Shown here: one piece after another, positions 1-12,177 of the stretch | How positions within the stretch are numbered: position 1 is the first letter of the stretch | Layout: each line of letters starts with the position of its first letter | Source: Blasia pusilla | Taxonomy: Eukaryota; Marchantiophyta; Marchantiopsida; Blasiales | Direction of reading: 5' to 3' | DNA: 64,000 nucleotides | Assembly (NCBI GenBank): GCA_050084515.1 | Contig: CM114272.1 | Coordinates: forward strand, 5,580,001-5,644,000 | Translations under genes and position numbers: made by a program | Notes under the pieces: model-generated | Database searches by the model: none | The model's input: the letters and a program-made list of their open reading frames with translations, nothing else | Told to the model about the DNA's origin: nothing

Positions 1-1032
1 AGTTGAGATGTTCAAGGATAAGAAGGTATGCTCGTTGAGGTGTTCTAGTTGGCCGTAATGCTATGTGATCGTGGAGATGGTGTGAAGGCCTCGAATCTAG
101 AAGTAGTTGCAAAGGAGATGGTAGACATGCCCTTGGAGAGTATACTAGGGACATCCATCTAAGATTCATGATAGGTTGTGTCCGCTAGGATAGAAAAATG
201 CATGCTAGACCTATAATAGAGTGTATTGTTTGTTGGATAGTTGTAGAGAGATATTTTCTTTGGTTAGTCCAAGAAGAGTCTAAGTGTATTCTTCATAGTA
301 TTTCTTGTTGGATTGAGGAGCTTAATCATGATGTTGGGGAAGACAGAATTCATCCTCTTGAGTTTGATGTGAAGCCTTGCCCATTCACGATAGATACATC
401 TTCAGGTAGAGTGAGTATTACATAAGTTATCACCTAACACGAGATAGTGATAAGGATGCAACCAAGATATTTGATTAATGAGTTTTTAGTATGAGCGAAG
501 GTGATAGTTATTGATGTCGAATCTTATAACATCTAGGATGATGGAGTGGTGTTGTATCCTAAGAAGATTACTCGATGGAGTTAACAAAGTCAAACTAGGA
601 AGGTAGTCGGTTGGCTTTTAATAGTCGGGTTGGATAGATAGTTCCTAGATCAACAAGTTAGTAAGAAGATGATATGTGATCAAGATATCTATAAGAGTCT
701 TTGAGTAGCTCCCTTATGGCAGTATTGCAAGCATCATAGGTGCTAGAGAGCATAATGTTACCCATGGTTTCGATGGGAGAAGACATATATTTTTTGAGTT
801 TGGGAGGATGGTAGAGTACGAGTAATGCGATTAGGGCCTTGGAGAGAGCAGAATTTTTATATTATGTCCATGAGGAATGGGAACACCTTCCATTAAAGAA
901 CATTTATAGCTTGTTTTAGATGTAGTGGCGAGGCTTACAAACCGGCGTACATTACTTTGTTGCCAAATGCATCATGTTTGATTAATTTTGAGCATCATTA
1001 AATGTTCTAATTGTAGAGTTATATCCACTATT
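1..1032. other. no intact gene; possibly decayed retroelement
   Basis: No reading frame here shows a domain I recognise; stops are dense in all frames. It lies directly upstream of a degenerate integrase on the same strand, so it may be the 5' part (RNase H or zinc-finger region) of the same decayed element. I could not confirm this from the translation. Confidence 0.25.
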
Positions 1033-1780
1033 CATATGAGTTTAGGCTATATATGGGATTCGGTTTTGTGAGGCCTTTTTCTTTGACAAAGCATGATAGT
1101 CGTTATATGCTTGTTATAGTCTAGTACTTCTCAGAGTGGATAGAGTTGGTTACATTATCTAACAAAACAAGTTGGAAAATAGGATATGCATTCCTAGATT
1201 GCTAAGTTACTATGGCGCATCACTGGATGTATTAATAAACTTAGGTATAGAGTTTTACGAAAACGTTTCTAGCCGTGTGTGATTGGATGCTCCAAAAGAT
1301 TATCCTTGAGGCCAATTGAATAAGGAAGAGAGCTTTTCATATGGGAAAGAGAGATTTATGTAAGTATTGCTTGTAGAGAAGTAATCTTGAAGACTGGGAC
1401 CTACACTCACCATGGTTGGAAATAGGATACTTTTTAGTAGATAGATATCCTTCTCTCTTTATTTATGGTCTAATGGGCGAGAGCCTAATTTACCTATGGC
1501 CATTCGCCATGATTTTTATGAGTTGCTGAACCTCAATGATCCTAATGTATAGATGTAAGCATGTTCTTAATGGATTGAGTTATTTCAAAAAGATATGCCT
1601 ATGGCGTTCAAGAACTTGGCTAAAGCGTAACATCAAAACAAGTTGAGATATGCGACCATTAAGGGAGGGTTTTTTCAATCTATGATCCAAATATTTCATA
1701 AGGATACTATGTCTACTTGGAGTAGATATAGTGCGAGAATAGCCACTCGTATGTTTTTCCCATACAAGTTGTGTAAGGAA
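1033..1780 (+). mobile_element. degenerate Ty3/gypsy integrase remnant
   Basis: Conceptual translation with frame changes and stops gives pieces in the order expected for a gypsy-type integrase and its C-terminal extension. Near 1081-1165 a core segment reads RYMLVIV..YFSEWIELVTL. Near 1195-1250 follows a YGAS-D-V..L..EFY segment, equivalent to the strand around the second catalytic Asp. Near 1468-1500 is REPNLPMAIRHDF, then MPMAFKNLAKA (about 1592-1625) and LRYATIKGG (about 1645-1670). The frame is broken by several stops and the Asp of the YGA..D motif is not preserved, so it cannot be active. No LTRs were identified. Family assignment rests on remembered family motifs, not on a search. Confidence 0.6.
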
Positions 1781-2484
1781 GCTCTAGATCTAAGGTACAT
1801 GAATTAGAGCTCTAAGTTTTAAATCAAGTATAATATGTTTGTTATGCAATTAAAAGCTCAAGTTCTAATATTAAGAGCCTATAACCTTGCTTTCAAGAAT
1901 CCTAGTAAGAATTTAGATTAATGTCTTTCATAATTTTCCCTAAGGGATGTTCCCACTTTTGACATTGTGATAGGGCTCTAAGACACTTTTTATTTTAAAT
2001 TATATTATGGTATTATCCATAGTGAACTTAAATTTCTTCTTTGGATGTATTATTACTACGGATAATATCTTTATGTAATCTTACTCAATTTTAAATAATG
2101 CTATGAAATTATTTCAAATAAGGAGTGACCTGATTATGATCATGTACTCCATTGTGATCAAGCTTCAACAAAATCTTTGGGTAAAATCTCAAAAGGGAAT
2201 TTTTGGAGACTTTTTAGAAAATCCATGGAATATGTGGGTTTTCAATTTCCATTTAGGAAAAAAATACGGTCAAAGATGGGATATAAGAAATTTTTTTTTA
2301 AATTTTGGGAAGTTTTCAAAATTTTACCGAAGATTCCATAAATCTTTTGCAGGAACCAAATAAATCACTAAATTTATTGTAATAATCTCACTTTGAATAA
2401 AGTTTTGAATAAATCACTACCTTTATTTTGATAGAAACAATAGTAAACATCATTCTTGAGAGAATTTTCCATAAAATCCCACGT
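1781..2484. other. AT-rich non-coding stretch
   Basis: I see no gene. The 86-residue open frame at 2103-2363 is Phe/Lys-rich, as chance frames in AT-rich DNA often are. Confidence 0.4.
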
Positions 2485-2540
2485 GGGAAAGACTCTATGT
2501 ACATGATATTCAAGAATATCATGTACATAGAGTCTTTCCC
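2485..2540. repeat. perfect 56-bp palindrome (27-bp arms)
   Basis: The left arm 2485-2511 begins GGGAAAGACTCTATG. It is exactly repeated in reverse complement at 2514-2540, with only two bases between. This would form a very stable hairpin in DNA or RNA. No flanking duplication or known miRNA sequence was recognised. Confidence 0.95.
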
Positions 2541-2995
2541 ATGGAAGTTACACAGGAATATACAACAAAGATCCTCTATCCAATTGAATTGGAGCATTAA
2601 TTACATAGGTCTACAATAGAGTAGATGCAATATGTAGTTGACTTAGGATGAGGAAGAAAGGTCTTAACATCAACATGTCCCAACAAGCCAATTAAGATGA
2701 TATCCAATCATTGCGCTTCTTTGAAAACCATTACTATGCATAGCAATTGATAAGCCATACTACAAGCCTTAAGGTAATCCTAATGGAAGAAGGCTTCAAG
2801 ATCATGTGGGAATATTGAATATTTGTAAAGTATTCCACTTGTGGATATGCTACTTTGATGTTTAAGCATGCCTAAGAAGCTTATTGAAAAAAACAGGAAA
2901 GTGAAAAAGATTACATTTGTACTCCTACATGCATAAGAAGTTGTGAAGAGAAAAGATACATTTCAAGTGGCATCCAAAAACTACTTTAAACATGG

Positions 2996-3139
2996 AGTTT
3001 TGTTGCCAATATACACCTAAAAACATTGGAACTCAAGAATGTAAGTTTTGTTGCCAATATACACCTAAAAACATTGGAACTCAAGAAAGTAAGTTTTGTT
3101 GCCAATATACACCTAAAAATATTGGAACTCGAGAAAGTA
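2996..3139. repeat. tandem repeat, 48 bp x 3
   Basis: Three consecutive copies of a unit beginning TGTTGCCAATATACACC start at 3001, 3049 and 3097, differing at only a few positions. No gene overlaps them. Confidence 0.95.
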
Positions 3140-3399
3140 AACATTCCACGCTATGATCTATTTTTCTTGTGTTGATGATGAAGGGTCGTGTTGTTGATAA
3201 GTACATGGGCTTGGAAAGACAAGCTTTGAAGGTGAATTAAGAAATGTGAGAGATGGAAAGAGGCGGATAACTTACAATAACTTACGTGTTTGCGCAAGAG
3301 TGATATATTAGACTCATAAGTTGAGAGAGCAAACATAGATTGGCTCGCTTGCTCATCCAACTAAATGTTGCTCCTCCCAATTTGAATAAAGTATGAAGT

Positions 3400-4700
3400 A
3401 AATGGCCTCCTATGTGGTATCTCTATCGATTTCTTCTTTATTTTGATGAGCACTCACTTCCTCCCTTAAGGTAGATCACTCACTTCCTCTAGCTCTTTCT
3501 TATGCTCACCACTTAAAGATTCTTCTACGACTAAATTTTCGTCCATGCTAGTAATAGAAGTACTCAATCCATAAAAGTTCTTAAACCGTGTTATTGATTC
3601 TCTTGGATCTTTTAGTTACCTTCTCCCTCCTCTTCTATAAAAGAAGGTTCTCCCATAAGTCCATGGGTGTCTTCATGAGGTTTTTCCATATGCTCCTCTT
3701 AAGTTAGAGGTTCTTCTAGAAACTCTAGATTTTTTTGGATGAAGAGTTCCAATAATTTATTCTTCTTTCCCACCATACTTAATATTAACTCTTGGAGGCA
3801 AACATAAGTTGGAAATATATCTCCCTTGGGGGTTCTTACCGAAATAATTCTCTTTCATACACTCATTTTTATCCATGGAAGTAGCCACAGAGATGACATT
3901 TGGTACTCTCCATTTGTATAATCCAGGATATCTCTTTCCACATATCACAATGTGGAAATCACATATCATATGTCCTTGTGGATTGTAAACATAAAAGTCC
4001 ATCTATCTTCTTCAAGATGGAAAATATAATATATTAATTCATTCATAAAATAATTGGTTGCATTTACTTGGTAAGTATGTCTTTAAGGTGCAAAGTGTAG
4101 CACGGAATATCTTTGGTCCTAGTTTATTCAAAGTATTGGCATAAGTGACCCTATTTTCTTATCCTCTTTAGAATCATTCTTTTGCAATATAGCCTCGGTT
4201 TTCTACAATAATGACAAAAAAATTTATTCTTCCGTTCACCCTTCTTGAGTTTGTGCTTCCTCCCTTCCAAAGAATTCTTCTTGGCCATTTCTAGCACATT
4301 GCTTCTTTGGTTTTTCATGGAGGAGTTTCATGCTACATAGATCAAAGCAAAGCCTTCAACAAATTTACTTCCCATTTTCAATCTTCAAATCTTGCAAAAT
4401 AGAAAGTGCATCCTCACCTTCTTTTATTTTGTATCATAAAACTCATCTCTTAACATCAATGCTTTGCAAAATCTGCAAACCTTCAATCTTCTAGAACATT
4501 TTGCAAGAGCACCCATATTTCACGAGAGGTAGACTATGCATATCTCCATCCAAGCACATGGATGGAGATGTGTTTCAGCATATAATTAACCCTTCCCAAT
4601 TTTCTTCTCATCTCATCCATGTTACTCCAAAAAATTTATTAAAAATATATTTGAGTCTCTCTAATGTGGGTCCGGTGTGGGCAAATTAGCAACACAAAGC
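3400..4700 (-). mobile_element. possible degenerate Ty1/copia remnant
   Basis: Read on the minus strand, about 4288-4150 encodes a Lys-rich segment followed by FCHYCRKPRLYCKRM. This resembles a copia Gag zinc knuckle (CxxCxxxGHxxxxC) in which the Gly-His pair has decayed. Downstream on the same strand, 4002-3757, is an open frame containing GKRYPGLYKWRVPN, reminiscent of the pre-integrase region ("GNLYKL"). No LTR, integrase core or reverse transcriptase could be read, and frames are broken. It could also be chance resemblance in AT-rich DNA. Confidence 0.35.
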
Positions 4701-4726
4701 ATGCACTAATAACATAGTCGCCTTAT

Positions 4727-4784
4727 GATCACTCTCACAAACTTATTTGGTACACAAGTACTAAATAAATTTGTGAAAGTGATC
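4727..4784. repeat. imperfect hairpin, 27-bp arms
   Basis: GATCACTCTCACAAACTTA.. at 4727-4753 pairs with its near reverse complement ending at 4784 (about 24 of 27 positions), leaving a 4-base loop. Probably a small fold-back element relic. Confidence 0.85.
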
Positions 4785-5030
4785 GTACCCTATACTTCTG
4801 ACCAAAGGTCGGAATGAATCTTCACAAGTAGAGTGTGGGCTCCCTCATGGATGAGAAATTATAAATCCAAAAAGTCACTAAATAGCATAAAGGGACAATG
4901 CATCTTCATTTCTTATCTAGTAGGAAACTCTTTCCCCTCCATGTCCATGACTTCTCCTACTCAAGAAAAGGAAGGGCTGAAAATTCTGCATTTTTTTTAT
5001 GATGCCAAAAGGTTTTGGGTTCTAAAAACT

Positions 5031-5080
5031 GGGTCTTTTGTACGTTGCATCGTGCTGAATGGGTCTTTTGTACGTTGCAT
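5031..5080. repeat. 20-bp direct duplication, period 30
   Basis: GGGTCTTTTGTACGTTGCAT occurs at 5031-5050 and again at 5061-5080. It lies inside a chance open frame (4833-5183) with no recognisable product. Confidence 0.9.
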
Positions 5081-5948
5081 ACTTTTCTGGTTAGATCAAC
5101 CCAAGATTTCCACTGAAATCATTATCCTTCCAATCATGTTATGGCTTACTTATCGCATGGAGTGTGGGTTAACAGCCCAGTGATTCCAAGCTGATTCATC
5201 TGGTTTTTGCTGGTGAGAGCTCAATTCCTGAATCCAAGTGCTCACCCATTTTGTGACCTTTTCTTGGAGGCTTGTTGGGTTTCTTGTGAGCAGATTTAAC
5301 GCTTCCATTGGAGCAAGACACGAAGAAAAGAAGAAATTTTGGAGCTACGTTCTCCTCTTTTTTCGGCATGAACTAATTCGTGCCGTCCATCTTCAGTTTA
5401 TCTCTGCTGATAAGTATTGCGAATGTGTGTATTTTGGGATCAGTGAGAGAGTATTTCTTTCTCTGCTCTAATCACTGACTTTGCTGAACAACTCCTAAAG
5501 CAGAGGATGAGACCGCTATATCTGATGTTTGTTCAAAAGAAAACTTGAAAAAGGAGTAGTGTTACAAAGAACAATTATTACTCAAGTGTGTGTTCCCCCC
5601 CTCCCATTTCAGAATCCCCCGGACCAAGAGGTGCGTTTAGGGTAGTAAGGACTGTGGAGGTTATGAAGGGGTGATTTAACTGGTGATGAATAAGTACATG
5701 AAATATTTGTTGGAATATATATCAGCAGTCAAATCGCAGCTCTGTCCTTAAGCTGAGTCCGTCCGGACCTTAAACTGAGTCCGTCGGGACCTTCCCAGTC
5801 CAACTGGCTACTAATCGCACCTCTAGGGGTTCTGAAATCGGGAGTACTAGTGCTTTTTTTCTTCTTTTTAAGTTCCCATTTTCTTTTTTCTTTTTAGTTG
5901 TAGCACATAGTGTTGTCCCTCGGTTTTTCGTATATAGCATCGCACTTC

Positions 5949-6009
5949 GGTTTTCCAGCTGCTTGGGGCTTGGGAGTTAAAAAGCCCACCCCCGAACAGC
6001 TGGAAAACC
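5949..6009. repeat. fold-back with 26-bp imperfect arms
   Basis: GGTTTTCCAGCTG at 5949-5961 is matched exactly by CAGCTGGAAAACC at 5997-6009, and the inner G-rich part pairs imperfectly around a short A-rich loop. Weaker complementarity continues outward, to roughly 5920 and 6045, as in a short MITE-like element. Confidence 0.8.
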
Positions 6010-6045
6010 AAAATGCAATAACACCCATGTGCCAATGCGCGTCCA

Positions 6046-7817
6046 ATATTAAGTTGAAATCCATGCCATGCACAGCTAGCTACTTCCAAGTAAATGAGAC
6101 TGGACTTTAATCTCCAAGTCGTTTGAAAAAATGAGGATAACAGGGCACTCAATGGTAGTCATGGTTACGGGAATCCAGTAGGGAGAAACGGGATTTTTCC
6201 CAGTCACGAGATAAAAATCATTATTATTTTCTTTTTATATTTGATGAATGACTCGACTCCTCCTTAGCGGAAGAAGCGAGTAGCATCGTCTAAACTAGTC
6301 TAAAAAGTCTAGACAAGAACGGTAGCTCTCCGTTTAGCCGATTCTAATTCGGAATTAGTCTCTAAGAGAAAAGAAATTTGGAAGAAGGCTCACCTGTCCA
6401 TCCATCGTGGACGGCTTTCCAAGAACCATCCAGTGCAACGGGGCATTTGCAAAAGCTGTTTTCAGTTGGAGAAAATCGAAGATACAGTAAAAACCAAAAT
6501 TCCCAACTTCCAAGAAGAAAGAAAGCAAAACAAAATAAAATGGCAAAAAATTAATTCTAAATCATGATAGAATTGATTTTTTTTTGCTTGTGGAAAAAAC
6601 CATGTATTTACTTCAAAAAATATCTTAAGCGTGCCATCAATTATTATTATTTAGACCCATATTTACTCCTTGGACCACTAACCAAGATTGGGATAAGACA
6701 TGTCGCATCACTCTTGCAGTTTATTTATTTATTTTCCCAATTCATGAGAGTGCTTTTGGGATATTATTTGATATGTTTTGAAAAAAAAATCTTTTTGGAT
6801 AGAGGTTCAGATTTCTCTTTCCAAATTAATTTTTATTACATGAATTTAGAGTTATATTTAATAGTCGGAAGACCATAAGACCTTTCCATCTCGGTCCAAA
6901 TACAAGGGGCCTCGTGATTTCTGCAATTTTTTAATAATTGGAATTTCTTCAATTTTCAATATTAGGTGAACTAAATTGCAAGTTCTTATATTAAAGTTTT
7001 GGAATGGTGGTTTGTGTGTTGGGACTTGCAATTGAAGTGCCACCTTGCACCCCTACATATTCTTCAATATTTCCTTTCAAGCGGTGTAAGTAACTAATCA
7101 TAATAAAAAATTGGAAGGAATGATAATGAAAATCATATATGAAAGGTAAATTGAATAAAAAAAAGTTTTAGTTTTGTTATTCATTTTCATCTTCCATCAA
7201 GAAGAAGGGACGAAATACCCTATGAGGTAGTAGTACCATAGGTTAGTTAGGAAGGGATTCCTTGAGGAGCTTCCCAAGTAAAAGATAACCATTGATGTAA
7301 GAGATGAGAATATTTCTTCCCAAGTGCCCTAAACTCTCATTTACAAAACTTTAAAGGGTGCATGCAACTTCTACATGATTATCAACTACATCCATGGACA
7401 ACTACATCCATCCTCTAGATGGAATTAGTTTTTTAAGAAAAGCAGTCACACCCTCTTATCACCATGTTTGGGGGCATAGTAAGTGTGATGCAGTAAATGT
7501 GGAAGTATGTATTTTCAACTCATTGGATGGTCCAAAACTAAAGCACTCATCCACCTCAAGAGATGGTATTATGACTTGTAGAATCGACTAAAGTTCTTGC
7601 AAAAGGCGGTTTGCTTTGAGGAGAATTGTATTCAAAATGCTTGAAGGTGAGAAGGAAGGAAATCTATCTTAACAATGTGAGTTGCTGAAATTAAAAGTGG
7701 CCACACATGGAGAGACAACATGATTGCAAGCTGGGTGAGAAATTACAAAATTGGAAATGAGATTAGGCATGTAGTGGATGAAAAAAAAATATAATGAAAA
7801 ATGAGATCTGCTCTAGT
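6046..7817. other. non-coding, no recognisable feature
   Basis: AT-rich DNA with only short open frames of low-complexity composition on both strands. I see no gene, RNA or repeat of note. Confidence 0.4.
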
Positions 7818-8161
7818 TCAAGTGAGGTTTAACTAGCACTCATCAGTAGATACAATGGATGGTAAGGACGACATATCACCAGCCAAATAGAATCGCATCT
7901 AGCTTAGCTTCCAATGATTTGTGGCTAGGAGATTAAATGACCCTCAAGTTTGCATTATCCTCTAGATTCGAAGGCCAAAGACCAAATTGTCAAGTGAGGG
8001 TTACCTAGCACCCATAACTAGATGCAATGGATGGTTAGGACTCCATATCACCAGCCAAATAGAATCGCATCTAGCTTAGCTTCCAATTATTTGTGGCTAG
8101 GAGATTAAATGACCCGCAAGTTTGAATTCTCCTCTAGATTCGAAGGCCAAAGACCAAATTG
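7818..8161. repeat. 172-bp tandem duplication
   Basis: The segment 7818-7989 is repeated at 7990-8161. Long blocks are identical, for example the stretch around ACCAGCCAAATAGAATCGC, with scattered substitutions elsewhere. No coding potential was found in either copy. Confidence 0.95.
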
Positions 8162-11100
8162 TTCATGGGCTCACTAGAGTAGTTGGTTTTCAAAGCCATC
8201 CTCAAAGTTACTCCTAATCTCGACTATATTTTGAGCTATTGGAGCATGTGAAGAAATTTGGAGTCTCCTTCATAGTTTCACAGTTTTTCAAAGGATTTTT
8301 CAGCAGTGCGAGTGCAAAGGAGGGATGCTGAAGTCAGCCAACACGTACTCCGAATTCTTGAGACTCCATGAAGGTACTGGGCGAATAAGCTTTCTAACAA
8401 GCTAAGCTAAAGCATGGAGAATTTCAAGCCATGACACCACTTTGGTTCGTTATTGGAAGAGACCTTAGAATGCGAGAGAGCCGAATTTTCGAGCAGGCTT
8501 CATGGTGTTTTTTTGAGACTTCAGGAGGAGTGTGCTTTCCACGCATAGTTAAGAGAAGAAGTGAGCAGGGAGTGCTTATCACTCCCCCTCTCTTATTTGT
8601 ATTCAATCGAAGTTATTAAAGCCTAAAATGTGGATATAGTTACTGGAATCTTGATTTTTTTTCTTAATTTATTCTAAAATCTGGCTTCTAGATTGGTTTG
8701 TTTCGTAACCATCAATCTAATGAAACTAACGAAAGCAACAGAGTAAGAAGCAGCAGCTGCAAGTCATGAAAGCTAGCTCCACAGATGAAAGCTAGCTCCA
8801 CAGATTCAGAAACACGAAGACGGAGAACCTCCTGCAAGAAATGTATGCTTGTTGAACTCTATCAAACATGCCTTGTGCATACACATCGCTACACAACAAG
8901 CATTGTTATTGAATACACACACAAACATGCAAGATACCATACTAACCCACGTCATCAAAAAATCGAGACAATTGAGCATCAAAATATCTCCAATAAATCA
9001 AGATCATTCAACACACTATAAAAAATCCTTGGTTATATGACTAGTTTTTATTATTCATGTGAGTCTTATGTTATACTCCATGATTTATAATGATTAACGA
9101 CTATTTTAGACACAAAAACCAAATCATATTTGTTCCATGACTAGGTTGGATGGTCAATTATTATGACATGGAATTTTATGTGACATGTCATAAATGACGT
9201 GGACTAAGTAAACAAATAACTAGTGTAGTCATATATCAGCCCAATCATTAGAGAAGACTACTACTCGAGTCATAATATGTGGGACAATGAGGGCACACAA
9301 AGTCCAATGAAATTGTAACTATTGTATTTGGAATTTGAGTAATATGTCATTACATTTTCAGAGATGGAGACTCATATAGTCATAGAAAAGTATCCAGTGA
9401 CTAGGCCCGCTCCATGTAGTCATGACACAATTAGCTGAGGCACTGATCCTGGACATGCTCAGAAGCACCAGGGGCAATCCAATCTCCCCATATCGTCATG
9501 GCCTGTCGAGTTTTCCGGATCAAGCTTTGTGTATCCTGTGCTCACCCACGAAATTCCTTCTCAAAGATCACAAGACTTTCAGCCAACCCAACAAGACCTC
9601 GAATCTGACTACGGAGAGCCCTGCCCCCATCCATTTCCGAGCTTGAGATGATCTCCAATTCTAAGAAAAATATGTCTTAAAACTTCAAAACTTCAGTACC
9701 GATCTACTGAATGTCCTCCATCCCACAATAGTGAGCTCATTTATGATCGCGGAAGGCCCGTTTGCCATCAAACCATCCAAGAAATCCTCAGCCAAGTACC
9801 GATTCATGGATTCATCCAACAAAAAGAAATTGAGCTCGAGGTAGACTAAATCCAGAGAATGTCCATTTTATGACCCAAATCCCAGCTCCATGGGGATCCA
9901 GGGACCCCATGCCAGACCCGGTGAATCTGTCTGCCACTCAAGCTGCAGCAGAGCTCATACATTTCCAACCGGGATCCATAGACTAGAGGGACGCTGCATG
10001 CAGAGAAGTAATTCTCACCCGATCGACCTGAGTTAATAAACCCATGATCATGGTCATGAGCTCGTGATTTTCTCCTGCACTGCTGAGGGCCGTAGTGGAG
10101 GTGGTAGTGGTAGTACTGCCGACTCTGAGCTCCGATTCCATCAAACGGGAAGGGGGCTGCATCCAGAGAACGGACCTCGTGTTGATGGCTCACTCGGTGA
10201 GCATGAGCGGAAAGTGAAAGGGTGGAAAATAGAGGGCTTTTGGACAAGCTCATGATGGGGGCCCGAGGTTCTTGCCGGTCTAGTTTTCAACGATCACAAG
10301 CTCAGGAGTCCATAGGAAGCAGCACACATGGAAGGATTCACTTCATCCCACCTGAAATCCGGGCCACGACATTCTAACAAAGCTCGAGGTGGGCATTCTC
10401 GGATGGATGTGTAAACATCCTACCTCTGATGGATTCCTCTAGCAAGCCATCCTAGCAGATCTCGCTCTGGCGGAGCCATCCTAATAGATGGATCAAATCG
10501 GATCAACTAGGTGCGAAGTGGAAAGTAGACCCGAGTAGAAGTGAAGTTCACAAAAGAGGAGTTGGTGAATTCGATAATAGTGGCACGACATGGGTATCAT
10601 TTAATATCCGAAATAGTTCCAGCGAGCATGCAAATTTTGTAACATACATGATAGTTTATAGCTATGGAGAAACCAAGAAATACCAGAATCAACAATCCAC
10701 CACTAAATCTACCCTCTCCATCATAACAATCTCCACGGCTGTAATCCTTCTGGTCGCTCATTACTCTGTGGCATGGCCAACCACAGAGTTAAACGAAGGG
10801 CACTTCCTTGATCAGCTCAGCTTGCTGAGCTCATATGAGCCCATACCTCGAAAACTGAAAATCTCGATGTTCCCTCTCTGCCCAGATCTAGCAAGAGAAC
10901 ATCCAGCTCTGAAGTTCAGCTCTTCAGCAGAATCCCAACCAACATGGGGAAACAACTGATCCGAATCAGCTACTTCCTAAGAGCTGAAAACCGCAGCTCA
11001 ATGTGAATTTCTTCTTTCTCGCGTCTTTGCAATTCCAAGATCCACTGCAATGACTTCGCTCGTGTCGTGGAGATTTTCCACACCATTGTGAGTTGTAAAT

Positions 11101-11439
11101 TCGCCGTTGCTGCACTGCTGAGGATGATTAGGATTGAGGCACACGAATCTCCTGGAGTTGTTGAAATTATTCTCTCCCGCGAGTTGAGCACAGGAGAGTG
11201 GAGTGGAGGTAGACATGCAGCTCTGAAGAGGTCTACGAGTCAGCCCTGAGCTCTTCAGCTCCGAAGACAGTTGTTTGACTCCGCACTCGCTGTTATCGCG
11301 GGGTCGTCCAAGTCAATGGAAGCGGAGGACCGCAGGATCTCGGGGCCATCGCGTCCGCTTGTCTCGGAGCCGTGGATTCCCCACCCCTTGACTCCGCCGT
11401 CGGTCCGCCGTGCATGCAGCAAGCGCGAGCCCCTTCGTT
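8162..11439. other. non-coding region upstream of the subtilase gene
   Basis: No gene was recognised. A 21-bp unit (ATGAAAGCTAGCTCCACAGA..) is duplicated at about 8766-8807. The open frames at 9422-9646, 9846-10253 (minus) and 10648-10959 have no identifiable domain. GC content rises from about 9.4 kb onward, and degenerate partial repeats with GAGCTC and CATCC are scattered at 9.9-10.5 kb. Confidence 0.4.
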
Positions 11440-11620
11440 CTCCGCATGCAGTCTCCATCCTGCGCGCATGCAGTTTCCATCCCGTGCGATCGATCGAAGT
11501 CGTGCTGCGCATGCAGTTTTCATCCTGCAGGCTGGATCGAAGTCTTGCTGCTGCGCATACAGTTTCCATCCTGTTGAATGGATCGAAATCCAGTTTCCAT
11601 CCTGTGGCATGGGTTACCAC
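11440..11620. repeat. degenerate minisatellite, unit about 43-46 bp
   Basis: About four copies of a unit containing GCGCATGCAGTTTCCATCC and TGGATCGAAGTC begin near 11464, 11507 and 11553. Overlapping open frames on both strands (e.g. 11271-11669 and 11255-11650) result from the repeat and are not genes. Confidence 0.8.
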
Positions 11621-12177
11621 CACCACAGCACTTGTCGATAGATTCATCAATTCTGGACCACGCGAGTAAACTAATGGCCTTCGGACGAATCGATGGCCGT
11701 CCGAGTTTCATCGTCTCTCTTTCTTGCGCGCATGGATCGGAGTGGGCAAGCTACCATGGATCCACACGCGAGCTCTCACTCTAGTTTATGAATTTATGAG
11801 TTTCGGACCTACAAGGGCCATGGCGAGTTCAACGCGATGAAGCACAGGATCGTTGTTTTTTTCCCGAAGTGAAGATTTGTATATTTGGGTCCTCGGGAAT
11901 CTGACAGGATTCGTGGGGTGTCTGATGTCGATCGCGGGGATTGGAGTCTTCGGAGATGAGGTCAGTGGTGTGGAGAATGAGAGCGTCGTTTTGGGGAGTG
12001 GAGAGTAGTATATGTGTGATAGTCAGAAGGAGCGGATTCGGTCTGGATTCTCCATGGTACTGTTGTATTTCCGGTTGGCCGACCGGGCGTTAGTAGAGTG
12101 ATTTTTGTGGAGGAGTACTTATAGATGAGGGCTGGATGAAATTGGAAAGGTTGGAAAGGGAGGTAGAGTGAGTAGCG

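Noticed and set aside
10648-10959. 103-codon frame with a hydrophobic stretch near its N-terminus
   Set aside because: A single hydrophobic segment is not enough; there is no family resemblance and no supporting neighbours.
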